Counted from the stretch's first letter, positions 35,745 to 47,540 are shown. The stretch: 56,717 bases of DNA from Welwitschia mirabilis (GCA_051453625.1 JBOZIK010000001.1:227994247-228050963); one strand, 5' to 3'. Translations and numbers: made by a program. Notes: a model not told the origin generated them from the sequence alone.

Positions 35745-37720
35745 GCCTTAGGAAGTGAATGATCAGTCTCTTCACAAGGATGAATGTGATTAGCTTATAA
35801 AATTTAGCACATAGATAGTTTCAAAGTAAAAGGAAAGTAACAGTAATTCAAATCCAAAGTGTGATTAAAAGGGAAAGCTTCTAATGATGAAATAGAAATG
35901 TACTAATGCTCTAATATAACATGAGTCTTCTATACATTAAACTTTAATTCAATAATATATGAAAATTACTTAAGCTAATTCTTACCTTATCCTAGTTTTT
36001 GACATCTGNNNNNNNNNNNNNNNNNNNNNNNNNNNNNNNNNNNNNNNNNNNNNNNNNNNNNNNNNNNNNNNNNNNNNNNNNNNNNNNNNNNNNNNNNNNN
36101 NNNNNNNNNNNNNNNNNNNNNNNNNNNNNNNNNNNNNNNNNNNNNNNNNNNNNNNNNNNNNNNNNNNNNNNNNNNNNNNNNNNNNNNNNNNNNNNNNNNN
36201 NNNNNNNNNNNNNNNNNNNNNNNNNNNNNNNNNNNNNNNNNNNNNNNNNNNNNNNNNNNNNNNNNNNNNNNNNNNNNNNNNNNNNNNNNNNNNNNNNNNN
36301 NNNNNNNNNNNNNNNNNNNNNNNNNNNNNNNNNNNNNNNNNNNNNNNNNNNNNNNNNNNNNNNNNNNNNNNNNNNNNNNNNNNNNNNNNNNNNNNNNNNN
36401 NNNNNNNNNNNNNNNNNNNNNNNNNNNNNNNNNNNNNNNNNNNNNNNNNNNNNNNNNNNNNNNNNNNNNNNNNNNNNNNNNNNNNNNNNNNNNNNNNNNN
36501 NNNNNNNNNNNNNNNNNNNNNNNNNNNNNNNNNNNNNNNNNNNNNNNNNNNNNNNNNNNNNNNNNNNNNNNNNNNNNNNNNNNNNNNNNNNNNNNNNNNN
36601 NNNNNNNNNNNNNNNNNNNNNNNNNNNNNNNNNNNNNNNNNNNNNNNNNNNNNNNNNNNNNNNNNNNNNNNNNNNNNNNNNNNNNNNNNNNNNNNNNNNN
36701 NNNNNNNNNNNNNNNNNNNNNNNNNNNNNNNNNNNNNNNNNNNNNNNNNNNNNNNNNNNNNNNNNNNNNNNNNAAATAATTACCTTATATTTCAAAAAAA
36801 TATGAAACATGAAGTATAGACTTCTTGGACTCTCCTCAACTAATTCCAAAGGGAACTTAGTAATACATCTTAAAGAAGACTAAACTCAAGTCATACGAGA
36901 GCTTTCATCATTAAATAATTACTTCTAAAATTAGGGGCTTTAAGGCTAGGATTGCTTTATGGATGCAATTGTAGTTGGATTTCTTGGTTCATAATGGTAT
37001 GTGAGATGGGTGGACTCTATCTGGTAGCATTAGATAGAATCTTCATCATCTAGCATTAGGTGGATGAGACTCTATCCTATTGTATTAGGTAGAATATTTA
37101 TCATTTAGAATTAGGTGAATAAGGTTTTTCCCTATAACATTAGATAGAATTTTTATCATGTAGCTTTTGGTATAAAGTTATCATAATAATTTCAACATAT
37201 GATCTTGAGTCTAAATGTTTCTAACAAATGCTACTACCATGTGTATTAACACCACCAACACACTCCACTATTACTTATGCTTGCGACTTCACTGTCATGT
37301 CACTACTACATGTCCATCATCATAGTACCATGTATTTACCATGTCAAAACCACATGTCTCTAAAGATCATGGCTAATTAGAATGCAATAGTTAATAGTTC
37401 TCATAACTACATTTCATGCGAAACTCCGTGATAAGTCTAGCATGTTAGTTTGAATTTGATTTATTCATAGGAACTAGCACCATCATATAGGTCCACTAGT
37501 GCCTCTGGTATTTTCTATTAGATTGACTTTAAATTATGCATGATGCTTCATTATGTTGTTAAGAACTTGGATTTATCATGGGAAAATGCTTAACTTCATA
37601 AATTATGATAAAACTAAGGAGATACATAATTTCATAATAAAAATGATTAATTCAATATCTTTTCCAAGCTAAATTAGCCTAAAACACTTAATTTAAAGGT
37701 TAATACTTTCATGTTAATAA
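35745..37720 (-). mobile_element. Repeat B: probable G2 5' LTR
   Basis: Second copy of repeat A (5770-7220), with a 765-N gap at 36,009-36,773. After the gap the match resumes at once: ATTACCTTATATTTCAAAAA against ATTACCTTACATTTCAAAAA at about 6296. It includes the 57-bp tandem repeat (37,015-37,175) and ends near CATGTTAATAATTG. Frames spanning the gap are artefacts. Confidence 0.6.
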
Positions 37721-40700
37721 TTGAATAAAGTTGAGAACTCTAGAATCATATCTTACATTTATAAGATCCTAACGAATTCTTTTCTAAGGCTTTGTATTCG
37801 TAATTATAATTAAAAGGCATCTTCTTTCTCTGCCATTTTTAAGATATCAAATGGATACTTTGAAAGTCTTTTTATAACCTATATGACTCTACTCTAAGGA
37901 TGCAGGGGTCTATTAGTATTTTTAAGTAATATTCATAAAAGTTAACTAAAATAATTAATGCAGAGAATCTTTTGAAATATTTATAATTAAAATATGATTA
38001 CTTGTCCTTCGATATAAACCGAAAAAAATATAGTGTTTTGATTTTAATGATAAGACTAAATATTATATTTAATAGAAAATGACAACTACAAGATTTTGAG
38101 ATACTATGAAGTAAAAGATCTAAAGAGTTATGGAAAAATCCTTCCCTTCCAAAATACCAATACTTCCTTTTGTATTTGGTGCATTAATCGCTTCCACTAG
38201 GATAACATCTTTGATACTTGAGAATTGAAGGTGGTTTCTATCTATTATGCAATTCACAAAAATATTTTTAGCATATATTTAATTATTGTTCCTAGATAAG
38301 GAGGGTTTAGGTATGAGTTCATAAAATTCTTTAAGGTTTTTATCTATCTTAAAAGCATGCTATCTTAAGAGAAAATTTAAGGCTTATTATGACTTTTCCC
38401 CCATGTAAGTAAATCAAAGATTACATTCCTTACTGTATTTGTTATTCAAAAGAAACATTATTTTCATGAAGTTGATGCAAATTATTTTTATGATTCTACA
38501 AAAAGATAATATTATTCACTACATGGAATTCTAGTTTGAGATGTAAGTAGAGAAAGTTTAGCTAGATGGTAATCACCTCCTTAGCTCATCAAGCTTTGGT
38601 TTGATGGATCATGCTTACATTAGAATATTGCTATTATGCAGCTCATAATCTTTCTTATTTCTTCTTTAATATAGCCTACTACAAGTAATTAGAACAAAGC
38701 CAAGTTTAATGATGTCTTATTTATTTCCTTAGATGAATAGGACTATCAAAGTTAGTTATCATAATTTTTAAGAATTTTTCATCTGAACTTCTCTTGTGTT
38801 TTATGTTTCTAATGTATTTAACTTTGATTTGATGGTAGTGGTAAAAAGTTACACAAAACATATGCTTTTTGGCATGATGTTCTTTATATTTCAAGTTAAT
38901 ATTAAAGTTATTAAGGTTTGACATTCCCCCCTTTTATATGTAAAATTAAACTTATATATTTTACATTATTATTTTATATATCCTTCATTAAATCTAAATT
39001 TTAATATATAACATATATCATATTACTATTCTGATAGTGTAAAAATTATTAGTTCTTATTATTATAAAATATATGCAAATACTTAACTCCTAAAATATCT
39101 ATTAGTATTACTATTAATAGGTTATGATTCCAAATATACCTTGTAAAAAAATTATAATTTCCAAATCTTAATCTTGAGTACCTTTATTATTTTAAGACAT
39201 ATTTTAATTAAATACTTATACAACCTTTATTTGTTCTTTGCCTTTAACATTTTCTGCTTCCCTTTGATTTCCTCTTTAGTTTGTGTTATGCTTACTTATT
39301 ATGCTTTACTTAATATTAAAGTATACATGTTTGATATATAAAATTTTAATTGTAAGTCAATTCTTTAATTTTCAATAAATAACAAATCTAAATTTTTTAT
39401 TATTTTAAATAATATATAATATGCTAAAGTTACATGTAATTTCAAATCATTCTTATGTGGCCTCATTCCAGCAAAAATCAGATTCACTAGCATTTTTACT
39501 TTTTTTTTTTTTGAAGTAGAAATAGCATTATTTCCACTTTGTTTTAATTTATATGCTAAGGATTCTTAATTACTTTTTATTCTTAATTATGTTTAAGAAT
39601 TAGATTTCTCTTTTGTAGATAAACATAGGTCTTAGTTATTCATCTTTTTAAATTTTCCTTTCCATAAAGTCTTATTCTTTATGAATTGGTAAATCATAAT
39701 ATGAAAATATTTATTTTTATGAAGTCTTAGTTTTTTAGTAGGTAATAATAGCTTTTTCCCTCTTAATTTATGTTATGAATTTTTGTTAGAAATAATCCTT
39801 TAAATTTTTCATTATCAAGAGAAATGTTAGTTTCTATTATCCCCCCTTTTTAAATTAATTATTCCTTAAATGTGAAAACTATAAGAATATTATATCAAAC
39901 TCTTAAATCTTCATAAAACCTCACCTTGCTTAATGCTAGCTTTATAAAAAGTTTTCATTTTTCATGTGGGATAGTCTATGAATATTACAACTTGTGCTTT
40001 AGAGGAACTCTAAGCATATCTTAGTATGTTTGCTTAGTACTTTTGCTTTCTTCACTGACCTCTTGTCCATCATTTAAAAATCATAAACTAGCTAAGATAT
40101 ACACTATCTATATATCTAACATTTGGCTTGGTGATATCTATTAGAACTAACTTATGGATGAGGGTATAAACATTGATTAATAGTAACTATTATTGATCAT
40201 TCAAGTTTACCTTAAATAAAGATAACATAGATGATTCACCACATATTCAACATCAACCTTTGATCAAATAGTCGATGGTTCTCTCTTAACTTAATTTTTT
40301 CATTTTTTGTCTTTTGTAATGAGGAAAATATTTGGCTAAGAGATAAGGGTTGACTATTTGCATGAAGGTCAATGTTAAATATGTGGTTAACGATCTATGT
40401 TGTCTTAATCAAAAGTCAACTTATAAAAAAGCTTCTACTGGTCAATGCTTGTATCTTCTTTTATAAGGTAGTACTGATAGATATCACTCAACTATTTAAG
40501 CTAATGATGATAAGATGTTAATGCAACTAATGAAATAACATGAGAATATCTTAAAAATAAATTTTTAAATGATTTATTTCATGTCATAAAAATTAAAAAA
40601 TATATATATAATATGTAAAAATTTTTATATCAATTAAAAATTATGAAATAATTTTTTTAATATTTTTCATAGTTGAATAATGGTATATCTTTCATATGGA

Positions 40701-43650
40701 TGGTTGATTTGGATATTAAGCAACTACCACTACATTAGCTACATTTTATTCATGTGCATCACAACATGTTTCATGTTTTTATGGACCTTACTGCATACAT
40801 CAAGTGTCATGAATAACTTGCTACTTTTAACTGAGAAAAGTCCTTCTAACATGTGGCATATATTCCTAGCTTCAATATCATGATTTACTATAATATACCT
40901 CATTAATATTTTATATCCTAAAGCTCACTAGAATCTCTATCTTGTAATATCTTCATTAACATATTAATGTATAACCTTAATTTCTTCTTTTCATTTGAAT
41001 CATTTTTTGTAATATATTACATAACAACATATTTATCTAGCATAGGTTTGAAGTTTATATTTGTTCTTTATGTTTATCGAACCATTCTATTTTAAACATT
41101 TAATCTCTTATCATTTCTTATTGGCTTATATTTTTCCTATTTATTTTTATCTTTATAAAACCTTAAGTTGTAAGGTTAAAACTCCCATGGTATGTTTTGC
41201 CTAACTAAATAAAATAGTAACTCATATTACATGAAAATGGTTTTTAGCTTAAAACATTAATGTTATGATTGTATTTGCAAACTTGTCTATTATTGTGTCT
41301 TTTCAAACATACTTCTAACTTACAAACTATGTTTCTTTGAACATTGTTTAATAGAGTTGTATAATCATGATGTATACATACATGTTCTAGATCCTTCTTA
41401 TGTAGTTTACATGGATGAAGGTTTATGTTTGTTATGGGTCTCTACCAAAATAAAGTTGTTATAGTGGATAATGCATAACTAATAATTAAATATATTAAAT
41501 AATATACATCTCTTATAGACATTTTTGAGTCTTTCATGCTCATGAAATATAATATACTGTGTATTTGTGATGGAATCAAAAAATTTATTTTTCTTTTTCA
41601 CTACTAAATCATCATTCTAGTTAAGTTCTTCTATATCTATTACTTATTTTATCCATAAAAATTCATGTACATGTAAAAAGCCTTTTTGTTATCATTCAAA
41701 TCTTGTTCAATAATCCACAACATTAAATTTATTATGTATAATAACCTATTTGAAGTTTTATGATGGTTAGACATATACTCTAAGCGAATGTGTGGGCTAT
41801 TAATGATATTTTACCTTCTTCATCTTCTAACTTTAATAAGACCTTGTGGTTATGTATTATGCATGATGTCATGTAGATCTAGTCCATAAAAATATATAGC
41901 ATATTATACATGATCAAAGCCAAATAACCATGTCTAAGATTTAATATCTAATCTCTTTTTTTTCCAAAAGGAAGTCATCCCTCTTAAAGAGCTATCATAT
42001 CTCATGAAGTTATCTAACCATTTATTCAATGGACAATTATTTGTTCCATCATGTGATTCTTCTATTGTGATTGGTAAATCAATTATATTCTTTTTAAAGA
42101 ATACTATTATGTAGTGTAGTGCTTTCTGTCTCATTATCATGTTTAACATATAACATCTATTAAAATTTAAAAAAATTCATTAACAATTCAGCTAAAGTGA
42201 TAGTATTTTAACAAAGAACTTGTTTATGTTTCATGCCAATCCCTAGTAATGACAACTAATGACAATAATGTAGTTATTAAAATTTTTATTTTCTAATTTC
42301 ATGAATACGTTTTAATTTATAATTTCATGCATAGCATTCAATTCATGATTTAGGATTGAATTCCAGACCTTCTAAAAATTTAATTTGGTAAAAAATTCAA
42401 TAGGAAGTATATATCAATATGGCATGAAATTTGAGAGTTTACAAAAATTGAAAGGAAAAAAAATGGAGATATGATATTCCGTAGGGACAAAGGTAATTCC
42501 AAATGATTCTAAATATGATAAAAACATATTATAAAAATTATAAAATGCTATGCCAAGAATTATATAGCATCGTAATTCTCCTCGTGTACCAAATTTACAA
42601 GAAATCATACATTTAGAATAACGAAACATGTAAGACTTTAAAATTTGGAGAAAAAGCATTACATTACCATTTGTCAACCTATAAGCTATATTAATAGAAG
42701 GATTTTCCTTATAAGGTCACACACCATTCTTAGTTTTCTTTGCAAGATGGGACTTCACCTTAGTTACAATAACTGATGTAAATTAGTAATTGGAAAACTG
42801 ATAAACTACATATTTATCATTTTTAGAATCCTTACAATTTATTTCTAAATCATATTTGTTTTTTTAAAACCATAATGAGTTAACAAAAAACTATAAAAAA
42901 TAGTGCAAAAATTAATATAATGTTAGGAACCACAAAAAAAGAAGATTAAAAAACTTAATAAAAGATATTTTAAAAAAACTAAAGTGTAGTAATTAAATAT
43001 TAATGAATTATTTAAATAATTTTATTATGAATATTATTTCTTTCTCTTATAATAACTTGTTATAACTTATTATATTAAATATTAATAAATTATGAATTTA
43101 CTCATGACTATAATAAATAAAAATTCTTAATAAAATAGTTTTTTTAATTTTAAAATGATAATAATTAATATAATAATCTTATCTTTAGTCACTAATTTTT
43201 TTCATTTACTAATAAAGGTAATGTATTTATTATAATTTTATTAAATTAAATTAATGTAATCTATTATTTATGAATATAATTATTAATAAAAGAAATATTA
43301 ATAAAATTATATAAAATTACTAAACAATAGTTCTTAATAAACTAATTTTATGAATAAAGTACCATATTATTTATTAATAAATATATACAAATAAACTTAA
43401 TGTATTGATAATATTTTTGTTAATAAACTTAATATATTTTGTTATCTATGCTTATTAATAAAATAAATATTAGTAAAATATAATTATCGATTACTAGAAT
43501 TGATAAAACTAATATTCTATATTAATTTTATTAATAAAATTAATAAACTTAATATGTTTGATGTGTTCATAAAATTAATATATTTTAACATCAAATCAAT
43601 GTTAATAATAGACCAATGGTAATAGGAAATGTTTTATTAAGAAATTATGG
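37721..43650. other. AT-rich stretch with no recognised gene
   Basis: About 6 kb without a TE or host-protein signature I can name. Small minus-strand frames at 38,721-38,924 (67 aa), 41,934-42,149 (71 aa, with HDGTNNCPLNKWLDNFMRYD) and 42,414-42,677 (87 aa) have no recognised family. Some could be remnants of old transposons. Short polypyrimidine runs (CCCCCCTTTT near 38,930 and 39,840) could be old polypurine tracts but have no LTR beside them that I can see. Confidence 0.45.
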
Positions 43651-43679
43651 TGTTGTTGAAATTCAGATAACCGCCAATA

Positions 43680-45075
43680 ATGTTTTTTAAAATCAAAGAA
43701 GTATGTTTCGATGAAGATAGCACTAATGTCCAAATCATTCTTTTTTTAAGAGCCTTTATCAAAGAATTAAAAACGATATTGGCTTCCTTTTATTTTTTCT
43801 AAAAATCTTGAAATCATGTAAAATTTTATAATTAAAAAGATAAATTAAGCTTTGATCTAAAATGAAATAACTAATTATGTTTTGGCAAATGTCATTGAAT
43901 TTTATATCTATGATTTAATGCTTATTTTTATTTTTATTTAATCTTCTTGTCATTTTAATATTTATATTTTGTGAAGTATTTTTTATACTTATATTTATAT
44001 TCTTTTATTAAAATTTAATAAACCACAAAAAGAGAAAATTAAGAAGGTGGAGTAAACAAAAAGGGACAAAAAGTGTTTTTATGAATAAAATCAACAACAT
44101 TATGTTGTCAGAGATGTTGAAGTAAAGTGTTTTTATCATAGAAAATATTTACAAATGAATTCCAAGCAAATTGTTCTTACGAAAAACTATGTTATAAGTG
44201 AAACTTAGAAAGGGCAAACATAAGTGTTTTTATTAAAGAAAACATGTTTCATGTGAAATTCGAAGATGGTAAAAGTAGAGAATGCATTTGAAGAATAAAA
44301 GAATAGCCCTAATGTATAAATTGTTCTTTGCTCAAGAGACTTTATCAAAGAATTGAAAATGATACTGACAAATTTTTGTTTTTTTAATTTTTGATATGTG
44401 AAATTTCATAATTAATAGCTTAAACCAAAATGAATTTAGTGTAGGCTTGCGAAATTTCATTGAATCTTAATATTATGATTTCATGTTTATTTTATTTTTA
44501 TTTTTCTTCTTTAATTTTATTATTATTTTGATGTGTGAAATTTTGCAATTAAAATAAATCTTCTTATTAAATATTGGCCTAAACTAAAATGAAATGGGTT
44601 ACTTATGTTTCATGAAATTTCACTAAATTTTAATACTATGATTCCATGTTTATTTTTATTTTTAGTTTTTCTTTTAATTTTTATTTTTATTCTGATGTGT
44701 AAAATTTCATAATTAAAAACAAATATTATTATGAAAAGCTCACCTAAATCAAAATGAAATAAGTCGCTTATGTTTTAAGAAATTTTAATAAATCTTGATA
44801 CTATGATTTCATGTTTATTTTTTTATTTTTTCCTTTAATTTTATTGTTATTCACGTAAAATTTTTTAATTAAAAGTAAATTTTCTTATTAAAATTTGAAC
44901 CAAAAACGGAATGCACAATTTATGTATTGCAAAATTCCCTAAATTTTAATACTATAATTTCATGTTCATTTTGATTTTGATTTTGATTTTGATTTTGATT
45001 TTATTATTATTTTTATATTTAATATTTTGTAAAGTATTTTTTTATATTTTATATTTTTAATTAAAATTTAATAGG
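43680..45075. repeat. Degenerate ~165-bp tandem repeat array
   Basis: Units share AAAATGAAAT..., ATGATTTCATGTTTATTTTTA, ...TTTAATTTTATTATTATT and ...AAATTTCATAATTAAAA. Copies start near 44,410, 44,580, 44,748 and 44,896 (spacing 150-170 bp), with an earlier one near 43,850. A longer duplication is superimposed: TTTATCAAAGAATTAAAAACGATA (43,757) and TTTATCAAAGAATTGAAAATGATA (44,340). The last unit contains a hexanucleotide run, (TTTTGA) repeated about five to six times, near 44,968-45,003. Confidence 0.7.
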
Positions 45076-45135
45076 CCACATCAAGACAAAATTTGGAATA
45101 TGAAACATGATGTTACACTTTTTACCTCTTAAACA

Positions 45136-45227
45136 AATTAGTAGCTGGGAAATGGCCTCTCAACCAAAATAAAGAAAAGGAAAAGGTACCATGTTTTGGT
45201 GAAGAGGCCAATCCCCAGCCACTAATT
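45136..45227. repeat. 34-bp inverted repeat, predicted hairpin
   Basis: The arm AATTAGTAGCTGGGAAATGG (continuing CCTCTCAACCAAAA to 45,169) is the reverse complement of 45,194-45,227 with about five mismatches. The loop is about 24 bp and purine-rich. The arms are clearly richer in G+C than the flanks. It could be a foldback element, a transposon terminus or a small-RNA precursor; nothing in the sequence decides. Confidence 0.7.
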
Positions 45228-45812
45228 ATCTAGCATACCATTATAATTTTTTTAACAAATTATTTTTTAATTCTAAGAATATGTTGTTATTTAATAAGCA
45301 AGAAACTAATTTTTAAAGTGGTATACCTAATTTAATGGGGTCATATTCACCTATAAAATGATGTCTAGAAAAATGCATGTAATAAAAGTGCAATTCCCTC
45401 TAAAGAATTCACTTTGAAGAATTTTAGTAAGGAACGACATTGGAATTAGTGGTGGATTAAGCTTTGCAAATACCTATAGGTTGTTGTGATAACTAGGTAT
45501 AAAACATTTTAAAATATTGGTAATTTGTATTTCTAAAACACTTTTGAGTTCATAAGAACTATCTGTTGTTGTAGCAGTTTGAGAGCAATGCTAAGATTTT
45601 TTAAAATGTTTTTTTAAATTCGTAAGATGATGTTCGCATATGCTTTCGCATACATTTTCTAACAAAAAGGAAACTCTGTTTTTTGCGATTACAAGGAATT
45701 TATACTTTCATAATGTATTAAAATCTGGAAAGACAAACATAAAGACAATGTTATAAAATGTTAAATACTTAACATTGTGTGGCAATGGTATCAGAAGGAT
45801 AATTTTGAGTAG

Positions 45813-46407
45813 AATGTGGATGAAGGAGTTGATAATTGGGCCAAATCTTTGCAAGAAGTCACAGATGCATAGAAATACAAGAATGCTTCATTGAATGGAA
45901 TACCAGAGGAAAATGCATCCATCCAAAACCCATATAGGGTATGTGACACATCACAACCATTTAAGAAACCCAGTGAATAATTATGAACAAGTTAAAATAA
46001 GTAGGGCTTGCATCATAAATCGGGAAAGCAATTTATAGGCTCATGGACTCTGAGTCTGAGTTTAATAGAGCTTCTGCAATAAAAATAAAGAAATTGATGG
46101 AGATACGCATGTCATGGAAACTCGCAATTACTTTAAATACGGTATCTGTATAAAATGACATTTATACATAGGGAGCTATGACATTTATACATAGGGAGCT
46201 ATGTTATCTGAAAGACACACACATACTACAGCGTTCAAAGGACTTGTCAAAGGAGTAAAAAAAGTGATGCCATTTGTGTCTATGAAAACAATCGAAGAAG
46301 CTAAACTGCCTCCCAACTTATGTACTACATGCATTTAGGTGATGACATGTGGCATAGAATTTGAAACTTGTGATGTGCATTTCAGTTGTACACCTCATTT
46401 AATATGA
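45813..46407 (+). pseudogene. Unrecognised gene remnant (three short frames)
   Basis: Three consecutive plus-strand stretches in different frames look protein-like rather than random. First, 45,813-45,980, with NVDEGVDNWAKSLQEVTDA and EENASIQNPYRVCDTSQPF. Second, 45,983-46,153, with IGKAIYRLMDSESEFNRAS and KKLMEIRMSWKLAITLNTV. Third, 46,201-46,407, with FKGLVKGVKKVMPFVSM, LPPNLCTTCI and FETCDVHFSCTPHLI. Each is open for 45-60 codons, with single TAA or TAG interruptions (45,870; 45,998 and 46,019; 46,336). The last stretch has four to five Cys. They may be exons or a frameshifted gene. I do not recognise the family, and no TE protein fits. The local base composition is less AT-rich than the neighbours. 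Confidence 0.35.
46155..46200. repeat. Perfect 23-bp tandem duplication
   Basis: ATGACATTTATACATAGGGA plus GCT occurs twice in a row without a mismatch (46,155-46,177 and 46,178-46,200). It is recent compared with the decay around it. Confidence 0.9.
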
Positions 46408-46612
46408 GATTTTAGACTGTTTACCTGCTCCCTTATTTGCATTAGTTCTTTTTTGTGATGTGCATTTCAGTTGTACACCTCATTTAATATGAGGTTTTAG
46501 ACTGTTTACCTGCTCCCTTATTTGTATTAGTTTTTTTTTTTAATAAAAGATTTTTTATAGTCCTGCTCCCGTATTAGTTCTTTTTTTTAATAAAAGATTT
46601 TTTATGGTCCTA
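46374..46612. repeat. Tandem duplications after the gene remnant
   Basis: GATGTGCATTTCAGTTGTAC through TTTACCTGCTCCCTTATTTG (about 70 bp) occurs at 46,374 and again at 46,457 with one or two differences. A third partial copy lies at 50,023 after an assembly gap. Right behind, a unit of about 50 bp with AATAAAAGATTTTTTAT and CCTGCTCCCGTATTAG is duplicated (46,520-46,610). Confidence 0.85.
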
Positions 46613-46729
46613 CTTTCAGAACTACAATTTCAAACATTTGCAATATTTTTTGCTCAACCTAGACAATCCATTGGCGTGGAAGTCTAGATTACTAAGAAAG
46701 CCATGGAGAACAAACTTTCCAACATATCA

Positions 46730-46801
46730 AGGTCCCACCGGGAGTCGAACCCAGGTCGCTGGATTCAAAGTCCAGAGTGCTAACCACTACACCATGGAAC
46801 C
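46730..46801 (-). tRNA. tRNA-Gln (anticodon UUG)
   Basis: A 72-nt cloverleaf on the minus strand. The acceptor stem GGTTCCA pairs with TGGGACC (one G-U pair). The D-arm contains the A-box-like TGGTGTAGTGGTTAGCA. The anticodon stem-loop is CTGGA-CTTTGAA-TCCAG with anticodon TTG, and the T-arm GGGTTCGACTCCC is a good B box. There is no intron and no encoded CCA. Just upstream (46,802-46,830) the strand reads AATATATTAAAATCAACCG: a TATA-like stretch and the CAA typical of plant tRNA start sites, which suggests a nuclear, transcribable gene. No clear T4 run follows within about 100 bp, so termination is uncertain. It reads glutamine CAA codons. Confidence 0.96.
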
Positions 46802-46909
46802 CGGTTGATTTTAATATATTGATGTAAACAATGTTCCGGGTATTTGTTAGAATCGCTATACTTGATCTATACAACCCTAACTTTTGAAAACAAGTAACTC
46901 GCGGAGAGG

Positions 46910-46987
46910 ATGCAGGTTGCAGCAATGAAGCGTGAGCTAATTGCTTTAAATGCAGCCCTGCTTTTGCTTTCCTTCACTCATCTGTGA
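46910..46987 (+). CDS. Possible signal-peptide-encoding first exon, 25 codons
   Basis: The ORF reads MQVAAMKRELIALNAALLLL then SFTHL before TGA: short basic N-region, hydrophobic core of about 10 residues, small/polar end, a textbook secretory signal layout. It is divergent from the tRNA, whose 5' end is 109 bp away. A possible donor (CTCATCT/GTGACA) overlaps the stop, and a possible acceptor (TTCTCACAG) lies at about 47,147-47,155, so the frame could continue in a second exon. It is also short enough to arise by chance. No family recognised. Confidence 0.3.
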   Translation: MQVAAMKRELIALNAALLLLSFTHL

Positions 46988-47138
46988 CAAGCTTTCCGCT
47001 ACGAAATTCGCTTTCTTCACTTTTGTTTCATATCAAAACATTTCACATATCAGCAGTTGATATGGTTTCATCGTTTTTGCAGCTTCACCAACACCCCCCT
47101 ATTAATTCAGTAATTCTGAAACTGAACTGTTTAATATT

Positions 47139-47375
47139 TTGATTTTGTTCTCACAGAGAACGGCTGAGGTCCCATCGAACTCAGAGACTGGGGAAACATT
47201 CAGGGCGCCTTCTTTGAGAATATCTCTTTGGCGTCTCCATCGAATCATCAATCGCAGCCCGTGCTTAGCAACAAATGTCACTGTCTTTCAGGATTTGTTT
47301 ACTGAAACTTGCGCTATATATATATTGAATCTTAATGAAGTTGACGTTGAACGGGAGCCGCATTCCAATAGTTAG
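47139..47375 (+). CDS. Unrecognised 78-aa open frame in the GC-richer island
   Basis: The frame after the possible acceptor reads RTAEVPSNSETGETFRAPSL, followed by a RISLWRLHRIINRSP stretch and NLNEVDVEREPHSNS before TAG. It is Arg-rich in the middle, acidic later, without a domain I know. The annotated Met (47,139) lies in the presumed intron, so if real this is more likely an exon. Composition differs from the AT-rich TE surroundings. Confidence 0.25.
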   Translation: MILFSQRTAEVPSNSETGETFRAPSLRISLWRLHRIINRSPCLATNVTVFQDLFTETCAIYILNLNEVDVEREPHSNS

Positions 47376-47423
47376 CGCTCTGCGATATGAATATGCGTTA
47401 CTTCCTTGTGGTGTAGGTTTAGA

Positions 47424-47540
47424 ATGTTTAGAAGGATAAGCTTCTGCAACGCAACTCAGAGTGATGGAATTAATCTCCCCGTCTTGTCTGAAGATGAATC
47501 AATAAACAGCAAAAGTATTGTCTATAAGATGGTTAATTAA
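47424..47540 (+). CDS. Unrecognised 38-aa open frame
   Basis: MFRRISFCNATQSDGINLPV then LSEDESINSKSIVYKMVN before TAA. The open frame extends upstream to 47,386 without a Met. It sits at the end of the GC-richer island (to about 47,640). It could be a further exon of the same unrecognised locus or chance. No family recognised. Confidence 0.2.
   Translation: MFRRISFCNATQSDGINLPVLSEDESINSKSIVYKMVN

Noticed and set aside
35745-35800. Primer-binding site next to repeat B
   Set aside because: No convincing tRNA match was found, so repeats A and B are called probable LTRs only.
41934-42149. Possible CACTA or other transposase fragment
   Set aside because: The WKKKRLDIKS wording recalled CACTA proteins, but following residues do not support it. 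Left unassigned.
45813-45872. TIR-NBS-LRR linker (NWAKSLQEV)
   Set aside because: Only a short local resemblance; no P-loop, TIR or LRR sequence nearby.
46692-46925. Minus-strand 77-aa frame
   Set aside because: It translates through the tRNA-Gln gene.
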